Origin: an uncultured Succinatimonas sp.
Lineage (GTDB): Bacteria; Pseudomonadota; Gammaproteobacteria; Enterobacterales; Succinivibrionaceae
Assembly (NCBI RefSeq): GCF_905203285.1
Contig: NZ_CAJKVK010000005.1
Coordinates: 1-50,678, forward strand
Length of the DNA: 50,678 nt
Direction: 5' to 3'
Shown: positions 26,171-35,152 of the stretch, one piece after another
How the letters are laid out: each line of letters begins with the position of its first letter
Position numbering within the stretch: the stretch's first letter is position 1
Position numbers and translations under genes: made by a program
Notes under the pieces: model-generated
What the model was told of the DNA's origin: nothing
The model's database searches: none
Seen by the model: the letters and a program-made list of their open reading frames with translations, nothing else

Positions 26171-27562
26171 ATGAATGATATTTTTACTAAAAAGTTAAAC
26201 ACGGTAGCATTGGGTGTCAAAAGTTTCTCTGACAATATTCATGCCTGTGGCGGCAGTGTTGTAGATCTCAAATGGCAGCCGCCGTGCTTTGCCGAGCCTG
26301 AAGACGCAATGATACTTGCAAAACTTATTGATAATGAAAAGATAAAAAAGGCAAATGAAATTGCGCTTAATAAATATTTAAATTCACAGCCGGTGCTTAC
26401 GAAGATTTGTTTGGCAAGCGAGGTTATTCCTGATTTTTCAGGTCGTCAGCTTTTACATTCTGGACCTCCGATTGATTTTGAGCACATGTGTGGACCGATG
26501 CAAGGAGCGGTTTGCGGCGCTATTGTGTATGAAGGATGGGCAGAAAACATTGAAAGTGCACGTAATTTAGTTATAAGCGGACAAATAAAATTATCTCCTT
26601 GTCATCATCACCATGCGGTAGGACCGATGTCTGGTGTAATCAGCCCTAGCATGCCGGTATTTGTGGTTAAAAATACAGTTGACGGAAATGAATCTTATTC
26701 AAATTTAAATGAAGGCTTAGGAAAGGTTTTACGTTTCGGTGCTAACGGTAAAGAAGTATTGGATCGTCTCAAATTTATGAAAGAGAGATTAGCTCCGGTA
26801 CTGGCAAAAGCTATTGAGCTTACTGGACCGATAGAAGTAAAACCTCTTATTTCCCAAGGTTTGCAGATGGGAGATGAGTGTCATAATCGTAATAGTGCCA
26901 GTACGGGGCAGCTTATTAAGCTTTTGTCTCCGGTTCTTGCAGGTATTGAAGGTGGTGCTGATGCTTTACGCTTTATTGCGTCCAATGATCATTTCTTTTT
27001 AAATTTATCTATGGCAGCCTGTAAATGTATGCTAGATGCGGCATCAGGAGTGAAATACAGCTCTATGGTTGTTGCTATGTCACGTAACGGTGTAAATTTC
27101 GGTATCAGAGTCTCGGGGGCAGGAGATACATGGTTTGAGGCTCCTTCTTTGTTGATAAAAGGCCTTTATTTTCCGGGATATGGAGATAAAGATGCCAATC
27201 CTGATTTAGGCGACAGTGCTATCACTGAAACAGCCGGTATCGGAGGTTTTGCCATGGCAGCATCTCCAGCTATCGTAAAGTTTGTCGGAGGGACTTCGCA
27301 GGATGCTTTGAATAATTCTCTTAGGATGCGTGAAATTACGTTAGGTCGCCATCCGTCTTTTTGTCTGCCTTCTCTTGATTTTGACGGGACTGCGTGCGGT
27401 ATTGATGTACTAAAAGTACTTGATAGACATATTCTTCCTATTATTAATACCGGTATAGCACATAAAAAGGCAGGTATCGGACAAATCGGCGCCGGAATTA
27501 CCAATGCTCCAGAAGAATGCTTTGTTAAAGCATTAAGGTTTTTGGCACAAGAGATACTGTAG
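26171..27562 (+). CDS. DUF1116 protein, AllG-like oxamate carbamoyltransferase subunit
   Basis: A 463-residue DUF1116 (YlbE-like) protein. Conserved boxes seen: the N-terminal VVDLKWQPP, GPPIDFEHMCGPMQGA, the His-rich CHHHHAVGPMSGVISPSMPVF near residue 145, GDECHNRN, NDHFFLNLSMAA and GAGDTWFEAP. In E. coli the homologue is AllG, partner of AllF and AllH. The ATG at 26171 is preceded by AAGGA; an upstream in-frame start inside fdrA is unlikely. It lies 11 bases after fdrA and 29 before the small AtzF-C-like gene. Confidence 0.85.
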   Translation: MNDIFTKKLNTVALGVKSFSDNIHACGGSVVDLKWQPPCFAEPEDAMILAKLIDNEKIKKANEIALNKYLNSQPVLTKICLASEVIPDFSGRQLLHSGPPIDFEHMCGPMQGAVCGAIVYEGWAENIESARNLVISGQIKLSPCHHHHAVGPMSGVISPSMPVFVVKNTVDGNESYSNLNEGLGKVLRFGANGKEVLDRLKFMKERLAPVLAKAIELTGPIEVKPLISQGLQMGDECHNRNSASTGQLIKLLSPVLAGIEGGADALRFIASNDHFFLNLSMAACKCMLDAASGVKYSSMVVAMSRNGVNFGIRVSGAGDTWFEAPSLLIKGLYFPGYGDKDANPDLGDSAITETAGIGGFAMAASPAIVKFVGGTSQDALNNSLRMREITLGRHPSFCLPSLDFDGTACGIDVLKVLDRHILPIINTGIAHKKAGIGQIGAGITNAPEECFVKALRFLAQEIL

Positions 27563-27591
27563 TTTGGCTTTTAGGTAAGACAGGGGTTTTT

Positions 27592-27972
27592 ATGAGTGTA
27601 TTGTTGGCAGTTAACGGAACTTTAATGCGTGGTCTTGAACTATGTAAAAACATGGAAGATGCTGGCGCGAAATTTGTTAAAGAGGATTCTACTGCACCTT
27701 GTTACCGCTTATGGTCGGTAAATGATAATAATCCAGCCATGCTTAAAGTTAAAGAAGGCGGTATAAGTGTTTTGCTTGAAGTTTGGTCGGTTCCCAAAGC
27801 CGGACTTGCAGATATTTTACAAAAAGAACCTCCGGGTCTTTGCATCGGTAAAGTACAGCTTAATGACGGATCTTATGTGTTAGGCGTTATTGCCGAGCCG
27901 TGGGTGGTTGAAGGAATGAAAGATATTTCTCAATATCGCGGCTGGCGTAACTATATTGCAAGTAATGCCTAA
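27592..27972 (+). CDS. Stand-alone allophanate hydrolase C-terminal domain-like protein
   Basis: A 126-residue protein matching the C-terminal domain of allophanate hydrolase (AtzF/DUR1 type, a gamma-glutamylcyclotransferase-like barrel). It has the opening NGTLMRGLELCKNMEDAGAK, APCYRLWSV, the central GGISVLLEVWSVP, PPGLCIGKVQLNDGSYVLG and the ending EGMKDISQYRGWRNYIAS. The amidase domain that normally precedes it is absent. In yeast allophanate hydrolase this domain was reported to decarboxylate the N-carboxycarbamate intermediate. A related decarboxylase or ligand-binding role in this pathway is inference. AGGGG precedes the ATG. Confidence 0.75.
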   Translation: MSVLLAVNGTLMRGLELCKNMEDAGAKFVKEDSTAPCYRLWSVNDNNPAMLKVKEGGISVLLEVWSVPKAGLADILQKEPPGLCIGKVQLNDGSYVLGVIAEPWVVEGMKDISQYRGWRNYIASNA

Positions 27973-27984
27973 AAGGAGTTTAGG

Positions 27985-29562
27985 ATGAGTGAGAATCAAA
28001 AGATAAAATTATGGGTCGCAGGTGATCTTAATGCGTTTTTCGGTTTATTCACTAATGTTCTGTTAAATACCATAGTACTAACGGGATTGTGTCTGTATGT
28101 AGTTCAGATCCCGTCTGAAACTGTATTCGGACGAGTTCTTCCGGCATTAGGAATAGCATTGCCTTTTGGTAATATTATTTATGCTCTAATGGCTTATAAG
28201 CTTGCAAAAAAAGAGAATAGAACTGATGTAACGGCTCTTCCTTACGGACCGTCGGTGCCGCATATGTTCATTGTGGTTTTTGTGGTTATGCTGCCAACGG
28301 TTTTGCTTTATAAGGATTGGGTGCTGGCTTGGAAGTTAGGTCTTATATGGTGCGTACTTATAGGATTAATAGTACTTCTGGGTGTTTTAATCGGACCAAC
28401 TATAAGAAAATATACTCCAAGAGCAGCAATGCTCGGCTCTCTTGCCGGTGTCGCTTTGACATATATCGCGATGCGTCCTGTGTTTCAAATTTATGAAGCG
28501 GCATGGATCGGTATCATCTGCTTTATGATTATTTTGCTCAATTGGGTGGGAGGAGTCAGATTACCGTTTAATATCCCGGGAGGTTTGGGAGTTGTTATTG
28601 TAGGTTCCGTGCTTGCATGGGGTGCTACTTTCTTAGGTATGAGCAATATTATGGATCCCGGACAAGTAACCGCTTCGCTTAGTAATTTTGCTCTTTACTT
28701 CCCTTCTTTTTCTTTTGATGTTTTAAGCGTACCGTCTGAATTGGTATGGCCTCTGCTGGTTTCTGCAATTCCTCTTGGCATTTTAAACTTTACTGAAATT
28801 TTAAATAATGTCGAGTCGGCAAATGCAGCGGGAGATAAATACAATTTGCGTTTTATTATGGCAGCAGACGGTATTGGTGCAATTTTGGGAGGTTTCTTAG
28901 GCTCTCCCTTCCCTCCTGCCGTTTATATCGGTCATCCCGGATGGAAAGCAATGGGAGGTCGAATAGGCTATTCAATGGTTACCGGAATTGTAATGGCAAT
29001 TCTGTGTTTCTTTGGCCTTACCTCGTTATTGTTGTCGGTAATTCCTCTTGTTGCTATTATTCCGATCTTGCTGTTTATCGGTTTGGTTATCGGTGCTCAG
29101 GCATTCCAGGTATCTCCAAAACGTCATGCGCCTGCAATTATTTTGGCATTGATCCCGAATATAGCTGAGTGGCTTAAAACTCAGGTTGACGGCGCGTTAA
29201 GCGCGGCATCGGTAAATACCGTAGCCATTCCTGAAGAAGTTATTGCAGGTATGAATTCCGGAGGCGTGTTGTATCACGGTATCGTAACTGCAGGCGGAGG
29301 CGGAATTTTAGCCGGTATGATATTAGCTGCTATTGCCGTGTTTATTATTGAAAGAGCTTTTCATTGGGCTGCCGTTTATGCTGTAGCCGGATGCGCTTTA
29401 TCGTTCTTCGGTTTTATTCATGGAACTTCTTTGGCTATAAATGCCTCTCCGACTGTAAGTTTCGGTTATGCAGTAAGTGCAGTCGTTTTTATTCTTATGG
29501 CAATAAAAGAAGCAAAGGAAAAGCCGTTGTCTTGGGCACCGGTGTGTGAGGACGAAAAGTAA
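27985..29562 (+). CDS. NCS2-family nucleobase/ureide permease
   Basis: A 525-residue inner-membrane transporter of the xanthine/uracil permease (NCS2) superfamily, with about 12-14 hydrophobic segments. The typical family region after the TALPYGPSVP box, the GGLGVVI stretch and the NVESANAAGDKYNLRF region with polar residues can be seen. It belongs to the subgroup of putative permeases not tied to a proven substrate. It is last in the amidohydrolase-fdrA-DUF1116-AtzF-C operon (12-base gap, AAGGAG before the start). It probably imports the compound the operon degrades. Confidence 0.82.
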   Translation: MSENQKIKLWVAGDLNAFFGLFTNVLLNTIVLTGLCLYVVQIPSETVFGRVLPALGIALPFGNIIYALMAYKLAKKENRTDVTALPYGPSVPHMFIVVFVVMLPTVLLYKDWVLAWKLGLIWCVLIGLIVLLGVLIGPTIRKYTPRAAMLGSLAGVALTYIAMRPVFQIYEAAWIGIICFMIILLNWVGGVRLPFNIPGGLGVVIVGSVLAWGATFLGMSNIMDPGQVTASLSNFALYFPSFSFDVLSVPSELVWPLLVSAIPLGILNFTEILNNVESANAAGDKYNLRFIMAADGIGAILGGFLGSPFPPAVYIGHPGWKAMGGRIGYSMVTGIVMAILCFFGLTSLLLSVIPLVAIIPILLFIGLVIGAQAFQVSPKRHAPAIILALIPNIAEWLKTQVDGALSAASVNTVAIPEEVIAGMNSGGVLYHGIVTAGGGGILAGMILAAIAVFIIERAFHWAAVYAVAGCALSFFGFIHGTSLAINASPTVSFGYAVSAVVFILMAIKEAKEKPLSWAPVCEDEK

Positions 29563-29586
29563 ATTATTAAGAATAATTCAGAGCGT

Positions 29587-29619
29587 TAATGGAGACGGAT
29601 TTCATGTCTGTCTCCATTA
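29587..29619 (+). terminator. Terminator of the carbamoyltransferase-permease operon
   Basis: Perfect 10-bp arms TAATGGAGAC and GTCTCCATTA with a 13-base loop. A broken T run follows (ACTATTTTT). It sits between the permease and the convergent LysR gene. Confidence 0.65.
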
Positions 29620-29639
29620 TTACTATTTTTCTGATGCTT

Positions 29640-30557
29640 TTACCATAAGCTTGAGAGCATGGCTTTTTTAGTATTTTCAAGATTTAATTGTTCAATCCAC
29701 CAGTTAAAAGCCGGACCGCGATTTTGTCTGTCTTTTACTGCAATCCATAAAGTTGTCGGTTTTTTAGGATTTTTAACGGGAAGCTCAACGAGTTTTTGAG
29801 AATCAAGAAAAGGTTTTGCAAAATACTCTGGTAAAAATCCTATGCCGGCTCCGTTTTCATGCATACGTATTTTAGAATAATAGTCCGGGACGAAGATTGC
29901 TTGCTGTCCTTTTAAAAGCCATGCATTTTTTGCCGGAAGGATAGATGATGTATCTTTAACGCAAATAGCCGCGAAATGTCGCAGGGTATCATTTGATAAA
30001 GGCAAAATTTCCATAGTTAATGGATGCTTTGGACTTACGCAGAAAAGCCAATTGCAAACACCGAGGCGAAAAGTCTCAAGATCGGAGTTTAAATCTGCAG
30101 AATGAGGGGCTCCGATGGCAATATCGGCACGATCGGAAAATAATGATTCCCACACACCGTTATAAACTTCTATGGAAAGGTTGATTTGCGTATTAGGGAA
30201 TAGTTTCGTGCTTAATTTACATAAGTCATATAATGGTTTAAGTGAAATAATATTATTTACTGCAATTTTTAAATCAGGCTCAAAATCTTCTGCAAGACTG
30301 ATTGTGTTTTGCAGAGTCGTTTCCATTTCATCAAGTATTTGGGCAGCTTTACCGGCAAGATATTTTCCCGCAATGGTGGGAATAAGCTTTTTGTTGTTTT
30401 TGTTAAATAATTTTATCTGCAGTCTTTTTTCGAGTGTGTTTAAAGTATAACTGACGGCAGTAGGCACTTTGTGCAGAACTTTTCCTGACAAAGTAAAACT
30501 ACGGGTTTGATATAACACCAAGATAGTGTGAAGTTCTAAAGCTGTTATTTTGTTCAT
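29640..30557 (-). CDS. LysR-family regulator, AllS-like
   Basis: A 305-residue LysR-type regulator. An N-terminal winged helix-turn-helix (about 1-65: SGKVLHKVPTAVSYTLNTLEKRL) is followed by a substrate-binding domain. That domain strongly recalls AllS/PunR-type proteins: IAVNNI, YNGVWESLFSDRADIAIGAP, IFVPDYYSKIRMHENGAGIGFLPEYF, LDSQKLVELPV. E. coli AllS activates the allDCE allantoin genes. Its position next to the AllFG-like operon supports regulation of that operon, in response to an unidentified ureide. It is convergent with the permease and divergent from metY. Confidence 0.8.
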   Translation of the reverse strand: MNKITALELHTILVLYQTRSFTLSGKVLHKVPTAVSYTLNTLEKRLQIKLFNKNNKKLIPTIAGKYLAGKAAQILDEMETTLQNTISLAEDFEPDLKIAVNNIISLKPLYDLCKLSTKLFPNTQINLSIEVYNGVWESLFSDRADIAIGAPHSADLNSDLETFRLGVCNWLFCVSPKHPLTMEILPLSNDTLRHFAAICVKDTSSILPAKNAWLLKGQQAIFVPDYYSKIRMHENGAGIGFLPEYFAKPFLDSQKLVELPVKNPKKPTTLWIAVKDRQNRGPAFNWWIEQLNLENTKKAMLSSLW

Positions 30558-30771
30558 AAAAACCTTTATTGCTTCCTTTCATTTTTTCATGAAACTATGT
30601 TTAAAACTCTGAGGGGTGTGGAATATTTGTGAAAAACGCACTTATTTGGTGAAAAAAAGAATGTTTGCGTTTTAATTGAGTTTCTTTTTAGCTCTTTGTG
30701 AAGCATACTAAGAACATTTTCTGTGTTTCAGGAAAATATGAAATTACGATAAAAACAGCAAGGGTAGTAAA

Positions 30772-32046
30772 ATGAAATTAGAGACTTTATGTTTGCATGC
30801 CGGTTATACTCCCAAAAACGGAGAGCCGCGAGTTCTTCCCATCTGTCAGAGCACGACTTTTACTTATGACACGACACGCGATGTAGCAAAGCTTTTTGAC
30901 CTTGAAGTTCCGGGCTTTTTCTATTCACGTCTTGGAAATCCTACAGTTGATGCAGTTGAGCAGAAAATAGCCGCATTAGAGGGCGGTGTAGGTGCCATGT
31001 GTACGTCTTCAGGTCAGGCTGCATCATTAATTTCTATTTTGACTTTGGCAAAAGCAGGTGATCATGTGGTCAGCGCTTCAAGTATTTACGGCGGAACTTT
31101 TAATTTATTTGCCGTTACTTTAAAGCGCATGGGCATTGAAGTTACCTTTATCGATGAAAATGCCAGTGATGAAGAGATTTTAAAATCGGTGCGCTCCAAT
31201 ACCAAAGCATTTTTCGGTGAGACTGTAGCCAACCCGTCAATGGATGTTCTTGATATCGAAAGAATGGCAAATCTTGCACATAAAGTCGGTGTGCCTCTAA
31301 TCGTTGACAATACTTTTGCCACTCCGTACTTATGCCGTCCTTTTGATTTCGGTGCCGATATTGTAGTTCACTCAACTACTAAATATCTTGACGGTCACGC
31401 TTTGCAAGTGGGTGGCGTGATTGTTGACAGCGGTAATTTTAATTGGGAAGCATCTCCTCGCTTTAGCGAGTTTACGACACCTGATGATTCTTATCACGGA
31501 CTTATTTATACCAAAGCCTTCGGCAAGGCTGCTTACATTGTTAAAGCACGTGCGCAGATGATGCGTGATTTAGGCTGCTGTCAGACGGCACAAGGTGCTT
31601 TTTATATCAATTTAGGTATTGAGACTTTGCCTTTACGTATGCAGAGACATTGTGAAAATGCCATGAAGGTGTCAAAGTTCCTTGCCTGTCAGAATAACGT
31701 TGTTGAAGTTCGCTATCCGGGACTTGAAGGTTCTAAAAATTATGAACTGGCCAAGAAATATTTAAAGAAAGGCTGTAGCGGCGTGATTTCTTTTGAAATA
31801 AAAGGCGGACGTGAAGCGGGTGCAAAGTTTATTGATAGCCTTAAGATGATTTCTCTTGAAGTGCATGTCGCTGATATCCGTACCTGCGTGCTGCATCCTG
31901 CCAGTTCAACCCATCGTCAGTTAAGCGATCATCAGCTTGAAGAAGCAGGTATTACTCCAGGCCTTATTCGTCTGTCAGTAGGCCTTGAAAATGTTGATGA
32001 CATTATTGATGATTTACGTCAGGCTCTTGAGGCAGCTCAGGCATAA
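30772..32046 (+). CDS. metY: O-acetylhomoserine sulfhydrylase (homocysteine synthase) MetY
   Basis: A 424-residue PLP enzyme of the Cys/Met metabolism family. The PLP lysine is K204 in HSTTKYLDGH; other family boxes are YSRLGNPT, TSSGQAA and VDNTFATPYL. The length and the long C-terminal part favour the MetY/O-acetylhomoserine aminocarboxypropyltransferase group over MetB/MetC. It makes homocysteine directly from sulfide. Monocistronic, with a terminator after it. No SAM riboswitch or MetJ box was recognised upstream. Confidence 0.9.
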   Translation: MKLETLCLHAGYTPKNGEPRVLPICQSTTFTYDTTRDVAKLFDLEVPGFFYSRLGNPTVDAVEQKIAALEGGVGAMCTSSGQAASLISILTLAKAGDHVVSASSIYGGTFNLFAVTLKRMGIEVTFIDENASDEEILKSVRSNTKAFFGETVANPSMDVLDIERMANLAHKVGVPLIVDNTFATPYLCRPFDFGADIVVHSTTKYLDGHALQVGGVIVDSGNFNWEASPRFSEFTTPDDSYHGLIYTKAFGKAAYIVKARAQMMRDLGCCQTAQGAFYINLGIETLPLRMQRHCENAMKVSKFLACQNNVVEVRYPGLEGSKNYELAKKYLKKGCSGVISFEIKGGREAGAKFIDSLKMISLEVHVADIRTCVLHPASSTHRQLSDHQLEEAGITPGLIRLSVGLENVDDIIDDLRQALEAAQA

Positions 32047-32066
32047 AGCCTAACAAAAAGCTAATA

Positions 32067-32115
32067 AAAATCGCCGCATTTTTGCTTTTGTGAGTAAATT
32101 TTGCGGCGATTTTGT
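32067..32115 (+). terminator. metY terminator
   Basis: Arms AAAATCGCCGCA and TGCGGCGATTTT around a 24-base loop, followed by TGTTTTT. Confidence 0.75.
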
Positions 32116-32168
32116 TTTTAGTGCGGTTTAAAGGCAAAATATAAACAGTTTTGTATGAGGATATTTTT

Positions 32169-33038
32169 ATGGAAATTAAAACTATCGGATTTATCGGAAC
32201 CGGCGTTATGGGACGCTCTATGGCAGGACATCTTATTGATGCCGGTTTTAAGCTTAAGGTCTATAACCGTACTAAGGAAAAGGCGTTAAGTCTGCTTGAT
32301 AAAGGAGCTGTATGGGCAGCGTCCCCAAAAGAAGCTGCAGATGATGTTGATCTTGTGATTTCCATTGTCGGTTATCCTCAGGATGTTAAAGAAGTCTGGC
32401 TTGGAGAGAACGGTGCTTTACAGTCAATGAAGCAAGGTTCAATCGGCATTGATATGACGACCTCAACCCCGTCATTAGCAAAAGAAATGACTAAGGAGGG
32501 ATTAAAACGCGGCGTTACCATATGCGATGCTCCGGTAACAGGCGGAGATGTCGGAGCTAGAAACGGTACTTTAACTATTTTGTTCGGCGGCAGTGCCAAA
32601 GCTTTTTTAGATCTTGAACCTGTGTTTAAAGCCATGGGCAAGAATTATGTACGCTTTGGTGAGAGCGGATCCGGACAATACGCCAAAATATGTAATCAAA
32701 TCGCAATTGCCGCGGGAATGATGTCAGTTTGCGAGGCCCTTATTACCGCACGTAAGACCGGTCTTGATGAAGAATTAGTGCTTAAGACTTTATCCGGCGG
32801 TGCGGCAGGATCTTTTTCTTTGTCAAGTTATGGCCCGCGTATTTTAAAAGGTGATTTTAATCCCGGCTTTTATGTTAAGCATTTTGTTAAGGATATGAAG
32901 ATAGCTATAGATGTAGCAAAAGAGTGCAATTTAAAATTGCCCGGACTTGAACTTGCCTTAAAGCTTTATGAAAAACTTATTGAGCAAGGTGACGGTGATT
33001 TGGGTACGCAAGCATTGTTTAAGCTATATTTAAGCTAA
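32169..33038 (+). CDS. NAD(P)-dependent 3-hydroxyisobutyrate dehydrogenase-family reductase
   Basis: A 289-residue beta-hydroxyacid dehydrogenase. The N-terminal Rossmann motif is GFIGTGVMG; the substrate loop is DAPVTGGDVGARNGTL, and the catalytic Lys lies in GQYAKICNQ. Tartronate semialdehyde reductase (GarR), 3-hydroxyisobutyrate dehydrogenase and succinic-semialdehyde reductase share this layout, so the substrate is open. The ATG at 32169 has GAGG 8 bases upstream; a TTG start at 32151 would add six residues and is less likely. Tartronate semialdehyde is a glyoxylate-derived intermediate, so a link to the nearby ureide cluster is possible but unproven. Confidence 0.85.
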   Translation: MEIKTIGFIGTGVMGRSMAGHLIDAGFKLKVYNRTKEKALSLLDKGAVWAASPKEAADDVDLVISIVGYPQDVKEVWLGENGALQSMKQGSIGIDMTTSTPSLAKEMTKEGLKRGVTICDAPVTGGDVGARNGTLTILFGGSAKAFLDLEPVFKAMGKNYVRFGESGSGQYAKICNQIAIAAGMMSVCEALITARKTGLDEELVLKTLSGGAAGSFSLSSYGPRILKGDFNPGFYVKHFVKDMKIAIDVAKECNLKLPGLELALKLYEKLIEQGDGDLGTQALFKLYLS

Positions 33039-33236
33039 TGAGCTTTTTGTTGTTTGCGCTCTTTTGTACAAAGTTGTGTGTTTTTTAAAGATCCAATTTT
33101 AGACTTTTGTCACATAAATTTGAGATTTGATATAAAAAAACACGTAAATCAAGTACTATTAATATTTGAGGGTGCAAACTCGTTTATAAATTAACTAAAA
33201 ACTGCAAGACAGCAGTTATGAAATTTAGGAGTTATC

Positions 33237-33887
33237 ATGCGTTTCTTCTTAGATACCGCTAATGTTGAGGATATTCGTAAAGCCAATGACATGGGCGTAA
33301 TTTGCGGTGTTACTACCAACCCGACTTTGATTGCCAAAGAAGGTCGTGATTTTAAAGAAGTAATTAAAGAGATCACTTCTATTGTTGATGGCCCTATCAG
33401 CGGTGAAGTTAAGCCTACTACTTTAGATGCTGAGACCATGATGAAAGAAGCCCGTGAAATTGCAGCTATTCACGAGAACATGGTAGTTAAGATCCCTATG
33501 ACTGTTGAGGGTCTTAAAGCTTGCCATATGTGTAAGGTTGAAGGCATTAAGACCAATCTTACTTTGATTTTCTCCGCAAACCAGGCTTTGCTTGCTGCCC
33601 GCGCCGGTGCAACTTATGTTTCTCCGTTCCTTGGCCGTCTTGATGATATCTCCATGCCCGGCATTGATTTGATTCGTCAGATTTCCGATATGTTTATGGT
33701 TGGTGATATCGATGCTCAGATCATTTGCGCTTCAGTACGCAACCCGATTCATGTAATCGATTGCGCTATGGCCGGTGCCGATATCGCTACTGTTCCGTAT
33801 AAAGTAATCGAGCAGATGACCAAGCACCCGCTTACCGATCAGGGTATTGAGAAATTCCAGGCTGACTATAAGAAAGTCTTCGGTTAA
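33237..33887 (+). CDS. talC: TalC-type transaldolase (fructose-6-phosphate aldolase family)
   Basis: A 216-residue TIM-barrel aldolase forming a Schiff base through K85 (VVKIPMT). Motifs LDTANVEDI, GVTTNPTLIA and TVPYKVIEQM define the small FSA/TalC family, distinct from the 316-residue TalB. The position equivalent to Q59 of FSA reads Glu here (SGEVKP), as in true transaldolases, so transfer between sugar phosphates is more likely than free aldolase activity. Strong codon bias indicates high expression. It is followed by a terminator and stands near transketolase, its pentose-phosphate partner. Confidence 0.9.
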   Translation: MRFFLDTANVEDIRKANDMGVICGVTTNPTLIAKEGRDFKEVIKEITSIVDGPISGEVKPTTLDAETMMKEAREIAAIHENMVVKIPMTVEGLKACHMCKVEGIKTNLTLIFSANQALLAARAGATYVSPFLGRLDDISMPGIDLIRQISDMFMVGDIDAQIICASVRNPIHVIDCAMAGADIATVPYKVIEQMTKHPLTDQGIEKFQADYKKVFG

Positions 33888-33896
33888 TTTTAAAGC

Positions 33897-33929
33897 AAAA
33901 GCCGATACCGTAAAGGGATCGGCTTTTTC
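33897..33929 (+). terminator. talC terminator
   Basis: Hairpin with arms AAAGCCGATACC and GGGATCGGCTTT (one mismatched pair) and a T run just after the talC stop. Confidence 0.85.
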
Positions 33930-33943
33930 ATGGCTTAAATTTC

Positions 33944-35128
33944 ATGAAACTGCTTAAAGCCGGGGTAATTGGTGCCGCTTTTGTGTTTGTCGTTTGGGCA
34001 GGCGGGACGTTTATTACTGCGACTTTAGCTTCAACTAAAATCGATGAGGCTGTATCAATTCTAAATAAGCAGCTCTCTTCTTCATTAAATCCTGAAATCC
34101 CCGTACTAGATAAAAATTTTGCTTATTTAAGTTATAAACGCAAAGACAGAAGCTTTTTTTCGGAAAAAGGTGAGTTGCTGTTATTAAATAATGCTTCCAC
34201 TGTCGTTGAAAAACTTCCGGTTATTATCAATTACGGTTTTTTAAATGCAAAAGCTCAAGTATTTCTTACCGATAAGGTAAAAAAGTCTTTATCAGCTGAT
34301 TTCAGACCGGATTTTACGTTGGAAAGCAGTTTGTTTTCTTTTAAGTATTCGGTATTTCCGCAGGTATATGATTTAAAAGTACAGCTTGGCGGAAGTTATT
34401 CTTACACTCCAAAAGAAAATCCGTTTTCTTTATTTTTCTCAGCTCGCCTTAACATGTTTGATAGGGCCAGTTTTTCTTTTGACGCTAAAAATTATGAGAC
34501 TAAAGATGGTGAACGAATCGGTCATATGTACTTTAATTCGTTTTCAAGACAGCCTCTTGCGTACAAAAACACTGCCGTTTTTTCCGGGGCTATAGAAGAT
34601 TTTGATTACGCAGAATTGATTTATGCCAAGAATATAAGCTTAGATATGACATTAGGAGCGCCTGACAATAAAAAACAGGCAGACGTGAGCTATAAATTTG
34701 AAGCAGATAAGCTGTCTTATCCGTTATCAAATGTAAGCATGCACGGCTCTTTGGGAAAAGTTGATCTTTTAAAGCTTAATTTTCTTCAAGATGCTCAAAC
34801 GATCGAGGATTTTTATAAAATCCTTTGTGATAATAAACTAAATTTAGTTTTGGACGGATTGTCTGTAGTTATGGATACCGGCGATCCTGATAATGCGTCA
34901 CAAGAAAAGAATTCTTTTGCTGTTCTTAACGGTAAGGGCAGTATGGTTTTTAATCTTGATGATATTGATAAAAGTCAGGGCGATTTTGAGTTTAAACTCG
35001 ATAAAATGCCTAATGACGCATTGTTGTCCGTAGTTTTTAAACCGTTTTTCGTCACTAAAGATAATGCTTTTTATAGCAAAATCGTTTTTTCTTCAGGAAG
35101 GATGACGGTAAACGGGAAAAGGTTTTAA
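33944..35128 (+). CDS. DUF945/YdgA-like envelope protein
   Basis: A 394-residue protein with one N-terminal hydrophobic segment (about residues 5-27, KAGVIGAAFVFVVWAGGTF) and a long, beta-rich, hydrophilic remainder. This fits a periplasmic domain anchored in the inner membrane. The layout, including the segment TLASTKIDEAVSILNKQL after the anchor, resembles the YdgA/DUF945 family. No catalytic motif is apparent. Its function is unknown. It starts 15 bases after the talC terminator and lies 24 bases before tkt, perhaps transcribed with it. No strong ribosome-binding site is visible. Confidence 0.6.
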   Translation: MKLLKAGVIGAAFVFVVWAGGTFITATLASTKIDEAVSILNKQLSSSLNPEIPVLDKNFAYLSYKRKDRSFFSEKGELLLLNNASTVVEKLPVIINYGFLNAKAQVFLTDKVKKSLSADFRPDFTLESSLFSFKYSVFPQVYDLKVQLGGSYSYTPKENPFSLFFSARLNMFDRASFSFDAKNYETKDGERIGHMYFNSFSRQPLAYKNTAVFSGAIEDFDYAELIYAKNISLDMTLGAPDNKKQADVSYKFEADKLSYPLSNVSMHGSLGKVDLLKLNFLQDAQTIEDFYKILCDNKLNLVLDGLSVVMDTGDPDNASQEKNSFAVLNGKGSMVFNLDDIDKSQGDFEFKLDKMPNDALLSVVFKPFFVTKDNAFYSKIVFSSGRMTVNGKRF

Positions 35129-35152
35129 TTTTGAATAAGAAAGGAGTTTAAC

